From Anaerolineales bacterium (GTDB lineage: Bacteria; Chloroflexota; Anaerolineae; Anaerolineales; UBA11579), in NCBI GenBank assembly GCA_020059485.1, contig JAGVCA010000045.1:1-45330 (forward strand): 45,330 bases of DNA, given 5' to 3'. Below, one piece after another: positions 26,419 through 33,101 of the stretch. The translations under genes were made by a program, and so were the position numbers. Position 1 is the stretch's first letter. Every line of letters starts with the position of its first letter. The notes beneath the pieces are model-generated. The model was not told the origin of the DNA, searched no databases, and saw only the letters and a list, made by a program, of their open reading frames with translations.

Positions 26419-26784
26419 TTATTCGGGGAAGCCGCCAAGGATCTCAATCTTGTCCGGGAGGTTGGGGACCAGGCAGAGAAAGACGAATGGTTCCTCTCCA
26501 GTGTTGTCGTACCAGTGAGGGGCGCCAGCCGGGATAAAAACGACATCCCCGGCTTCGACCTGGTAAACCTGCCCGTCGATGCCGATCCGAGCTGAGCCCC
26601 GAACAACATACTGCTCGTGTTCGACTTTGTTGGTATGGTTGGGCATCCCGCCGCCGGGCTGGATGGTGAACTGGCGCATGGCGAAGTGGGGGCCTTCCTC
26701 GGAAGAGATCAATACCTGGGAGGTGACACCAGTGGCAGCCCGATTGGGCACTTTTTCAACCTCGGCGCTTTTCTTGATAAACAT
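26419..26784 (-). CDS. Single-domain cupin protein
   Basis: This is a small cupin (121 aa from the ATG at 26784, which has GGAG at a 7-base distance; the ATG at 26790 would sit almost on that site). Cupin motif 1 appears as PNHTNKVEHEQYVVRG and motif 2 as GDVVFIPAGAPHWYDN, giving likely metal-binding histidines and a glutamate. Single cupins include isomerases, dioxygenases and sensors; nothing here fixes the substrate. It is convergent with wecC and monocistronic. Confidence 0.88.
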   Translation of the reverse strand: MFIKKSAEVEKVPNRAATGVTSQVLISSEEGPHFAMRQFTIQPGGGMPNHTNKVEHEQYVVRGSARIGIDGQVYQVEAGDVVFIPAGAPHWYDNTGEEPFVFLCLVPNLPDKIEILGGFPE

Positions 26785-26927
26785 TGGCATACTCCTGAAG
26801 GGTTGGTTTTGTTAATTATAAAGGAAAAGAGAAAGGATCGGTATGGCCCGCCGATGGTGTCCCCGCGCTTGGGGAGCTGATCAGGTTGCTGGTACAATAA
26901 CGGGGTTTGGGCTGGAGGTAAAATTTT

Positions 26928-28796
26928 ATGGAAGAACACCTGACATTTATCCCATTGCTGATCGTGATCTTTTTGGCTTTTGCAGTGCCGCTGCTGCTGT
27001 CAAGGTTTCGGGCGCTGCGTCTGCCAATCGTGGTCGGCGAGTTGATCGCCGGGATCATTGTGGGGCGCAGCGGCTTTGGCTGGGTGGCACACCATGACCC
27101 GGTGCTGGATCTGCTGGCCGAGTTCGGGTTTGTGTTCCTGATGTTCCTCTCCGGGATGGAGATCGATTTTTCCAGCCTTGGGTCGTTGAATGGCAAGAAA
27201 CGCGGCAAGAACGAACCGGTCCTTGGTCCGCTGCCGCTGGCCGGGATCAATTTCGCCTTGACGCTGGTGTTGTCAGCGGCGGCCGGGTTCGCTTTTTACC
27301 GGATGGGCCTGGTGCAGAATATGTGGATGATGGCTTTAATCCTTTCGACCACCTCTCTGGGGGTGGTGGTGCCGGTGCTGAAGGAAAAGGGCATCAGCGG
27401 CGGAAGTTATGGACAGTCACTGCTCGTCTCGGCATTGATCGCCGACTTTGCAACCATGTTCCTGATCACGGTGCTGGTGGCGGCGATCTCACAGGGGCTG
27501 ACGCTGGAAATCCTGTTGATCGGCGTGCTGTTCGCGGCTTTCTTTATTCTTTACCGTGCGGGTTTGTTAGTCAACCGGCTGAAGGTTGTGCGGACGATGA
27601 TCGAGGAGTTGAGCCACGCCACCGCGCAGATTAAAGTGCGGGCGGCTTTCACGATCATGCTGGTGTTCGTCGCGTTGTCGGAGACGATCGGGACTGAGAT
27701 CATCCTGGGCGCGTTCATGGCGGGGGCGATCGTCTCCCTGCTGCGCCGGCAGGAAGATGAGGAGCTGGAACACCAATTGAACGCGATCGGTTTTGGGTTC
27801 TTTATACCGATCTTTTTTATTATGGTGGGCGTGGATTTCAATCTGGCAGCGCTGACCGAATCGCCGCAAGCGCTGCTGCTGGCCCCGCTGCTGGTGCTGG
27901 CTGCGCTGGTGGTCAAATTCGTGCCGGCGATGGTCTTCCGGGTGGTCTACAGCTGGCGAGAAGCATTTGGGGCTGGTGCACTGCTGTCTGCCCGACTATC
28001 GCTGATCATCGCGGCATCGGCCATTGGGCTGCGGTTGGGGATCATCACCGAATCGGTTAACTCGGCGATCGTGCTGGTGTCGCTGCTGACCGTTTCCTTT
28101 GCACCGGTGCTGTTCAACCGGATCATTCCCTCGGCAGTGGATGCGCGCAAGCGGTTGTTCCTGGTGGTAGGGGCGAGCGAACTGGGGATCAGGGTGGCGG
28201 AGATCCTTTCGGAACACCATGATGAGGTCATGCTGGTGGCAAAGAATGGAACCCAGTTCACCCGGTCTGAACAACGGGATGTTCGGGTTGTGCAGGCGGA
28301 TTCGCCGTCCAATGACCCGGCGCTGGAGGAGTATTTCAGGCAAGCCCGGACGGTGGTGAGCACCTCCAGTGATCTTGAACTTTCTTATCAGGTCTGCAAG
28401 CTGGCAAAGCGGACTTATGGCGTTTCCCATGTGGTGGCGCGGGTGGATGATCCACAGGAAGTGGAGCGGTTCGAAGAACTGGGCGTACTGCCGATGAACC
28501 TGGCAATGGACCGGGCGGCACTGCTGGTGATCCTGGCACGCAATCCGGGGATGTACGATCTGCTGACCAGGACGGACGATGACAAGGATGTCGGCGAGGT
28601 GATGGTGACTAACCCGGGGCAAGTTGGCAAAATGGTGCGGGACCTGCAGCTGCCTGAAGAAGTGCTGATCCTGGCGCTGTACAGGGGAAATGAGTATCTG
28701 ATCCCGCATGGCGACACGAAGTTGGAGAAAGGGGACCGGCTGTCTCTGTTTGGAACGATCCCGCGCCTGGAGGATGCTGAGCGTTTGTTCGATTGA
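26928..28796 (+). CDS. CPA2-family cation:proton antiporter with TrkA domains (KefB-like)
   Basis: This 622-residue membrane protein has a Na+/H+-exchanger-type core of about 12 helices (residues 1-395; VVGELIAGIIVGRSGFG, LFLMFLSGMEIDF-like segment, STTSLGVVVPVLKEKG, ETIGTEIILGAFMAGAIV, IFFIMVGVDFNL). A cytoplasmic RCK/TrkA-N domain follows at about 405-530 (LFLVVGASELGIRVAEIL) and a TrkA-C domain at the end (YRGNEYLIPHGDTKLEKGDR). The usual GxGxxG is changed to GASELG, so nucleotide binding may differ. It probably exchanges K+ or Na+ for protons under ligand gating. GGAGG lies upstream of the ATG. The next gene starts 21 bases after the stop. Confidence 0.9.
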   Translation: MEEHLTFIPLLIVIFLAFAVPLLLSRFRALRLPIVVGELIAGIIVGRSGFGWVAHHDPVLDLLAEFGFVFLMFLSGMEIDFSSLGSLNGKKRGKNEPVLGPLPLAGINFALTLVLSAAAGFAFYRMGLVQNMWMMALILSTTSLGVVVPVLKEKGISGGSYGQSLLVSALIADFATMFLITVLVAAISQGLTLEILLIGVLFAAFFILYRAGLLVNRLKVVRTMIEELSHATAQIKVRAAFTIMLVFVALSETIGTEIILGAFMAGAIVSLLRRQEDEELEHQLNAIGFGFFIPIFFIMVGVDFNLAALTESPQALLLAPLLVLAALVVKFVPAMVFRVVYSWREAFGAGALLSARLSLIIAASAIGLRLGIITESVNSAIVLVSLLTVSFAPVLFNRIIPSAVDARKRLFLVVGASELGIRVAEILSEHHDEVMLVAKNGTQFTRSEQRDVRVVQADSPSNDPALEEYFRQARTVVSTSSDLELSYQVCKLAKRTYGVSHVVARVDDPQEVERFEELGVLPMNLAMDRAALLVILARNPGMYDLLTRTDDDKDVGEVMVTNPGQVGKMVRDLQLPEEVLILALYRGNEYLIPHGDTKLEKGDRLSLFGTIPRLEDAERLFD

Positions 28797-28817
28797 GTGA
28801 CGATTGGAGGAGGAATT

Positions 28818-29618
28818 ATGAAGAAGGTGTTGCCGATCAGGGGGGACCTGCGGCTGGCGAGCGTGCTGACCATTGTGTCGGTGGCACTGATGGGTGCCGC
28901 GTCTTTGTTTTCGCTGGTGTTTCGCGAGGTTGTTTATCCAACAGGGGATCTGTGGGGTTCGTTTCTGGCGAACGATGCGGCCAATCTGGTCGTGATGCTG
29001 CCGCTGCTGCTGATCCCGTTCCTGCTGGCCCGACGCGGGCGGCTGGCGGGATTGCTGCTGTGGCCAGGCGCGCTGGCGGGGATCTGCTATAACTACATTG
29101 CTTATGTGTTCGGGATTCCGCTGCGGTGGATGACGGCAGTGAATATAGTGCTGGTCTTGCTGGCAGCGGCAGGGATGATAGAAATTATCCAGCGAATGGA
29201 CTGGCTACAAGTTCAGGAGCAGATCGAGGAGATTGGCCCAAGAGTATTTGGGGGGATCGTGCTGCTGCTGTTTGGCGCGGTATTCTTTTTCCTGGCAGCA
29301 ACGCTGATCGTCGAGGGCGGCGCGGAGATCCGTCCCGCCGATCTGGGTGTCTCGATCGCGGATCTGGGGGTATCGGTGCTGTGGATTGGCGGCGGGGTGC
29401 TGATGCTGAGAAAACGGCCGCTTGGTTTTACGGCTGGTTGGGGTCTGCTGTACACCGGGGTAGTGCTGAACCTGGCGCTGCTGGTGGTGCTGGTCCTGCG
29501 GCCCCAGTTTTCGGAGTTTGAGCTGCTGGGGGAGGACGTGATCGCCGTCAGCAGTTTTTTGGGATTGTGTCTGGCACCGCTGACGATGTTTTTGGTACGT
29601 TTACGGCGAAATCTTTGA
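28818..29618 (+). CDS. Polytopic membrane protein, function unknown
   Basis: This 266-residue protein has about eight hydrophobic segments (for example SVALMGAASLFSLVF, NLVVMLPLLLIPFLLA, VNIVLVLLAAAGMIEII, GGIVLLLFGAVFFFLAATL, LALLVVLVLRPQF). The start at 28818 follows a very strong GGAGGAGGA site seven bases upstream. I recognise no family. Tight placement after the antiporter suggests co-expression, but no functional link is visible. It ends in a basic segment, VRLRRNL, consistent with a cytoplasmic C-terminus. Confidence 0.8.
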   Translation: MKKVLPIRGDLRLASVLTIVSVALMGAASLFSLVFREVVYPTGDLWGSFLANDAANLVVMLPLLLIPFLLARRGRLAGLLLWPGALAGICYNYIAYVFGIPLRWMTAVNIVLVLLAAAGMIEIIQRMDWLQVQEQIEEIGPRVFGGIVLLLFGAVFFFLAATLIVEGGAEIRPADLGVSIADLGVSVLWIGGGVLMLRKRPLGFTAGWGLLYTGVVLNLALLVVLVLRPQFSEFELLGEDVIAVSSFLGLCLAPLTMFLVRLRRNL

Positions 29619-29668
29619 TTCAATACGGGGGAGTGATCGTAAAAACCCATAAAACAATTACACATTGT

Positions 29669-29690
29669 TAACCGCCCCTTCGCGGTTTGT
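29669..29690 (+). terminator. Possible weak terminator hairpin
   Basis: A 6-bp stem (aaccgc/gcggtt) with a cccttc loop is followed by tgtt, in the spacer between the membrane protein and HAD genes. Confidence 0.4.
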
Positions 29691-29716
29691 TAGTCTGTAA
29701 GCATTAGACTAGCTGT

Positions 29717-30418
29717 ATGACAAATTTCAATCCGACATTGTTTATTGACCTGGATGGCACGGTTTACGACAAGCATAACGGGATGTGGGACGAGATGTCG
29801 GCGCGGATCGACATTTTTTTGCATCAAAACATTGGCATCCCAGCCGATCAGGTAATCGCCACGCGGGATCGATATTATGCCGCGTATGGATCTACCCTGC
29901 GGGGGATCCAGTTGAACCACGAGATCGACCCGGAAGAGTATCTGACGTTTGTCCACGAACTGGACCTGAATAAATACCTAAAGCCAGACCCGGCACTGCG
30001 CAACAGCCTAGCCTACATACCGTATCCAAAGTGGATCTTTACCAACTCCGACCGGAATCATGCGTATCGCGTGCTGCAAGCGGTCGGGATCGAGGACCTG
30101 TTCGATGGGATCCTGGATGTGTGGTCGATGTTTTACATCCCCAAACCTGAACGATGGACGTTTCTAAATGCGATGATGCTAACTGGGTATCCTGTTCCGG
30201 CCGATTGTGTTCTCGTGGATGACACAGCCATGAATCTGAAGCCTGCCAGAGAACTAGGCTGGAAGACCGTCTGGGTGGACGGCGGTGCCCACCACCCGCA
30301 GGCGAATTACACAATCAACCGGCTGCATGAACTTCCCAAAGTGATCAGGCGGATACGCGAGAACGAAGAACGTCAATCCCTGGTCAGCCCGCTGGACCTG
30401 CAGCTGGCAGAGATCTGA
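29717..30418 (+). CDS. HAD-superfamily hydrolase, pyrimidine 5'-nucleotidase-like
   Basis: This 233-residue HAD phosphatase resembles the SDT1/PHM8 pyrimidine 5'-nucleotidase group. Motif I is FIDLDGTVYD (Asp11 and Asp13), motif II is WIFTNSDRNHA, the motif III lysine is in IPKPERWTF, and motif IV is CVLVDDTAMNL. The cap is the small helical insertion type (residues 20-95). Substrate is likely a nucleoside monophosphate or similar small phosphate ester, but that is inferred. It is followed after 25 bases by the interrupted glycan-transferase-like gene, which may share its transcript. Confidence 0.88.
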   Translation: MTNFNPTLFIDLDGTVYDKHNGMWDEMSARIDIFLHQNIGIPADQVIATRDRYYAAYGSTLRGIQLNHEIDPEEYLTFVHELDLNKYLKPDPALRNSLAYIPYPKWIFTNSDRNHAYRVLQAVGIEDLFDGILDVWSMFYIPKPERWTFLNAMMLTGYPVPADCVLVDDTAMNLKPARELGWKTVWVDGGAHHPQANYTINRLHELPKVIRRIRENEERQSLVSPLDLQLAEI

Positions 30419-30443
30419 GTTAGAAGGGCGAGTCAAACCCGGT

Positions 30444-31469
30444 ATGCCTGAAAAGATATTATTCATTGGCGGGTCAAGGAACCAGACCTCCATGCTGCAT
30501 AAGATTTCCCGCCACCTCGATGAGCAATATGAGTGCTATTTCTCGCCGTATTATGCGGATGGGATCGAAGATCTGGCAGCCAAAACGGGGATCCTCGATG
30601 CGACTGTTCTGGGCGGGAAACACCAGATGGATACGCTAAACTACATACAGGCGAATAACCTGGTGCTGGATTGGCGGGGTGAAGGGCATGATTACGATTT
30701 GGTGGTGACAGCGAGCGACCTGATCGTGCAGCGCAACATCCGCAACAAACGGGTGGTGTTGGTGCAGGAAGGGATTACCGAGCCGGAGATCTGGCTGTTC
30801 CACCTGGTCAGGTGGTTGAAAGGGGCCTATTAACTGGCGAATACGGCTGCAACCGGACTTTCTGATAAATACGATATTTTTTGCGTCGCTTCGCAAGGTT
30901 ACCGCGACCTGTTTGTCCGGAAAGGGGTTAAAGCTGACAAGATCGCTGTGACCGGAATCCCGAACTTCGATCATTTTGAGGCGGTGCTGGAAAATGACTT
31001 TCCGGCAGAGGTGACAGTGCCACCAGCACGTACCCCTCTGCGCGAGACTTTCCGGTATGACAACCGGATCGGGTTCCTGAAGCAGGTCCGGCGGGTGGTG
31101 GGAGACAAGAGCATGATCTTTAAGCTGCATCCACTGGAGAAGCAAGCCCGGACGATCAGGGAGATCCGGAAATATTTTCCGGATGCAGAGATCTATATCG
31201 ATGGCAATATCGACAAAATGATCGCGAATGCGGCGGTGGTGATCACCCAGCAGTCTACCTGCACATTCACCGCGGTGGCCCTGGGCAAGGAGACTTACTC
31301 CTACCTGAACCTTGCGGAACTGAAGCAATTTATGCCGATCCAGAACAACGGGGCCTCAGCCGAACGGATTGCCCGGATCTGTAAAAATGTCCTGCATACG
31401 CCGCTGCCTGTGTTGAAAGCGATCCGGCAAGGATTCCGGTCGCGGCCAAGATGGGAGCAGGACCGGTAG
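30444..31469 (+). pseudogene. Glycan/glycerophosphate-transferase-like gene interrupted by one in-frame TAA
   Basis: The frame from ATG 30444 reads 129 residues to a TAA at 30831-30833, then continues in the same frame with protein-like sequence (LANTAATGLSDKYDIFCVAS) to a stop at 31469. Read through, it would be about 341 residues. The downstream part contains VTGIPNFDHFEAV, MIFKLHPLEKQARTI and ITQQSTCTFTAVALGKETYSY, which resemble the C-terminal domain of CDP-glycerol glycerophosphotransferases and related GT-B-fold enzymes. No shift of frame is needed, so a single base change (or a base-call error) explains the break. There is no start with a good ribosome site directly after the stop. It may be a recent pseudogene, or two fragments; programmed read-through is not supported by any feature I see. 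Confidence 0.75.
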
Positions 31470-31509
31470 CAGACTGACCAACCAACTCAGACATACCTCT
31501 TATTAATTG

Positions 31510-31543
31510 GGACCACCGCCAGAGCATACGCAGGCGGTGGTCC
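31510..31543. terminator. Bidirectional terminator-like hairpin between convergent genes
   Basis: A perfect 11-bp inverted repeat (ggaccaccgcc/ggcggtggtcc) has a 12-base loop. The T-content after it is poor (ggtttat), so it may rely on stem strength. Confidence 0.55.
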
Positions 31544-31626
31544 GGTTTATGGGGGGGAGAGGAGGGATGTAATATTGGAGCAATGATGGCAAATGATCGC
31601 CCAAGGTGATTGCCTAGTTTGGCAGA

Positions 31627-32013
31627 TCAGCAGGGGAGCGCAACGCCCATCTTCTGGCGGGCAATCGCCACCAGTTGCGAGCAGTTGATCGGCTTGGTCA
31701 GGAAGACATCGGCGCCGGCTTTATAGCCATTCTCCTGGCTGAGGGGGTCGATCAGGGCGGTGATGATGATGACGGGTATATGGGCGTTGGCCGGGTCTTG
31801 CTTGAGGGTCCGGCAGACGGTCAGTCCGTCGATATCGGGCATCATGATGTCGAGGACGATCAGGTTGATCGAGTTCGACTGAATCGCGTCGAGCGCCTGA
31901 CGGCCATCATAAGCGCCGAGTGTGTGGCAGCCCTCGATCTCAAAGATGGTGCGGAAGAGCTGGACGGTTTGTTCATCGTCATCCACGATCAGTACGTTTG
32001 GTTTGGTTTCCAT
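31627..32013 (-). CDS. Stand-alone receiver-domain response regulator
   Basis: This CheY-like receiver (128 aa from the ATG at 32013, with AGGAAAGGA seven bases upstream) has the acidic pocket VDDDE, phospho-acceptor Asp55 in LIVLDIMMPD, the Thr in IIITALI and the Lys in FLTKPI. No output domain is present, so it must act through a protein partner. It is the second gene of the operon driven from the triple-riboswitch leader, 26 bases below the secreted-protein gene. It may be phosphorylated by one of the two nearby kinases, but pairing cannot be told from sequence. Confidence 0.92.
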   Translation of the reverse strand: METKPNVLIVDDDEQTVQLFRTIFEIEGCHTLGAYDGRQALDAIQSNSINLIVLDIMMPDIDGLTVCRTLKQDPANAHIPVIIITALIDPLSQENGYKAGADVFLTKPINCSQLVAIARQKMGVALPC

Positions 32014-32039
32014 TATCAATTCCTTTCCTAACCTGAAAA

Positions 32040-32420
32040 CTATAATATTTGGATATCGAGTTGATAAATATGTTCTACGAGCGGTGCGATCTCGGGGGCA
32101 AACAGACACTGCCAGATGCGTTCGCTGGTTTGACTGCATTTATGCCAGGTATTGCCGTGATCGAACGAAATTCGGACTTTGAGATCCGGGTTGGCTGGTG
32201 CGCTGCTGTTCAGGGTGAGCGTGACACTTTCCAGACGATCCGGTGAAAGTGGCGAAAGCGCGTATTCATGAGCGAACTCCAAATTCAGACCTGAGGGATT
32301 TTCGATCAGGATCTCTGGCTGGAGGCTGTAAGCATGGCCGGGGATGGCGGAACCGAGCGCAAAAAGCGCTGCTGAAACCACGATCAGTTCGAAGAGATAG
32401 AGGAATACCTTTCGGATCAT
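32040..32420 (-). CDS. Small secreted protein of unknown family, behind the c-di-GMP riboswitch leader
   Basis: This 126-residue protein has a signal peptide (MIRKVFLYLFELIVVSAALF, then ALGSAIPGHAYS with a likely cut after GHA near residue 36). The mature part of about 90 residues looks like a beta-rich domain (SVTLTLNSSAPANPDLKVRI, SFDHGNTWHKCSQTSERIWQC) with two cysteines about 12 residues apart that could form a disulfide. No known family is recognised. The start at 32420 has a GGAAGG-type site about 7-8 bases upstream. It is the first gene after three tandem riboswitch aptamers, so its amount should depend on c-di-GMP. An exported matrix, adhesion or pilus-related role is only a guess from that link. 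Confidence 0.75.
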   Translation of the reverse strand: MIRKVFLYLFELIVVSAALFALGSAIPGHAYSLQPEILIENPSGLNLEFAHEYALSPLSPDRLESVTLTLNSSAPANPDLKVRISFDHGNTWHKCSQTSERIWQCLFAPEIAPLVEHIYQLDIQIL

Positions 32421-32503
32421 CTGACACCTTCCTTTCAAATGGTGCCCAAGAAGATCAGAAAGTCGGGGTAGAACCCACTAGACTTGGTGAAATCGATCTG
32501 ATT

Positions 32504-32583
32504 TCGGCGGCCTGGCAGTCATTGGTGCGGGTACACCTTTAGACCCATGGCTTTGCGTCCCCGGTTTTCACCGGGTTTGCCCT
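32504..32583 (-). promoter_or_regulatory. c-di-GMP-I (GEMM-I) riboswitch aptamer, copy 3 (gene-proximal)
   Basis: On the minus strand it reads GGGCAAACCCGGT-GAAA-ACCGGG, then GACGCAAAGCC, GGGTCTAAAGG and GACTGCCAGGCCGCCGA. These are the GEMM-I hallmarks: a GNRA-capped P2 hairpin, the ACGCAAAGCC joining segment and a CTAAAG tetraloop receptor in P3. G at the position before GCAAACC suits c-di-GMP and not the cGAMP variant. The P3 stem is GGTG/CACC here. Downstream (32421-32503) is a hairpin AAGTC..GGG/CCC..GACTT before the ribosome site, a possible expression platform. Confidence 0.9.
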
Positions 32584-32677
32584 TGTCGTTCCAGATCTTC
32601 TTAGGAATGTATGTAATCGGGCCTGAAATTTCTATGCCCGAGGAGATGAGAAAAAATTGGTTGTACTGAGGATACAT

Positions 32678-32755
32678 TCGGCGGCCTGGCAGTCATAGGC
32701 GAGTGCGCCTTTAGACCCATAGCTTTGCGTCGCCGGCTTTCACCGGGTTTGCCTT
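32678..32755 (-). promoter_or_regulatory. c-di-GMP-I (GEMM-I) riboswitch aptamer, copy 2 (middle)
   Basis: The minus strand reads GGCAAACCCGGT-GAAA-GCCGG, GACGCAAAGC, GGTCTAAAGGCG and CGCCTATGACTGCCAGG. Against copy 3 the P2 closing pair is U-G instead of U-A, and P3 is GGCG/CGCC, so pairing is kept while sequence changes. Between copies 2 and 3 (32584-32677) a TCGGGC/GCCCGA hairpin exists without a clear T-run after it. Confidence 0.9.
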
Positions 32756-32790
32756 TATCGAGTATTCAGTTGTTAATGTTCAAGGTATCC

Positions 32791-32820
32791 AACAGAAAAG
32801 CCTGGTGCAAAGACCAGGCC
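32791..32820 (-). terminator. Intrinsic terminator after riboswitch copy 1
   Basis: On the minus strand GCCTGGT-CTTTGC-ACCAGGC is followed by TTTTCTGTT. Its 5' arm with two bases before it (CGGCCTGG) is an exact 8-base complement of CCAGGCCG in the 3' strand of the upstream aptamer, so aptamer and terminator could compete for pairing partners. Confidence 0.85.
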
Positions 32821-32847
32821 GAGGCGGGATTTCCGTTCAGTCACACT

Positions 32848-32925
32848 TCGGCGGCCTGGCGGTCGTAGGCGGATGTGCCCTTAGACCCATGGCTTTGCGT
32901 CGCCGGCTTTCGCCGGGTATGCCTT
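32848..32925 (-). promoter_or_regulatory. c-di-GMP-I (GEMM-I) riboswitch aptamer, copy 1 (promoter-proximal)
   Basis: The minus strand reads GGCATACCCGGC-GAAA-GCCGG, GACGCAAAGCC, GGGTCTAAGGGC, GCCTACGACCGCCAGGCCG. P2 is closed by C-G and the tetraloop receptor is CTAAG. One base in the otherwise invariant GGCAAACC is changed to T. It is the first aptamer transcribed and the only one with a clear terminator behind it (32791-32820). Confidence 0.88.
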
Positions 32926-32944
32926 TTCGATTGGCTACAACGTT

Positions 32945-32973
32945 ACTATAGTCCTATATCCGGGAGGAGGAAA
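32945..32973 (-). promoter_or_regulatory. Candidate promoter of the triple-riboswitch leader
   Basis: On the minus strand TATAGT (32945-32950) lies about 20 bases before the first aptamer; TTTCCT (32968-32973) is 17 bases upstream as a weak -35 box. Confidence 0.5.
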
Positions 32974-33056
32974 TAGGGACTTTCCCTACCTTTTGTTGAG
33001 AAAACCCCGAATTATCATGGATTTGCGATAAAGCAGGCGGGGGTATTGATGTAAGA

Positions 33057-33084
33057 TTGGTTTGACGATTGTAAGACTTATAAT
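33057..33084 (+). promoter_or_regulatory. Candidate promoter of the multi-PAS kinase operon
   Basis: TATAAT (33079-33084) is 18 bases before the ATG, with TTGGTT (33057-33062) 16 bases upstream as a moderate -35 box. The leader would be only about 10 bases, containing GGAG (33091-33094). A TTGACG at 33062 is too close to be the partner. Confidence 0.5.
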
Positions 33085-33101
33085 AATCGCGGAGCGATGG
33101 T

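Noticed and set aside
30820-30960. Frameshift or two separate genes in the glycan-transferase-like region
   Set aside because: Both parts lie in the same frame, joined by a single TAA; no indel is required and there is no good ribosome site after the stop.
32504-32925. CRISPR-like or insertion-sequence direct repeats
   Set aside because: The three repeats are about 80 bases each with compensatory changes in paired positions and known GEMM-I motifs; there are no cas genes or short regular spacers.
33062-33084. TTGACG/TATAAT pair as the kinase promoter
   Set aside because: The spacer is only 11 bases; TTGGTT at 33057 gives a usable 16-base spacer instead.
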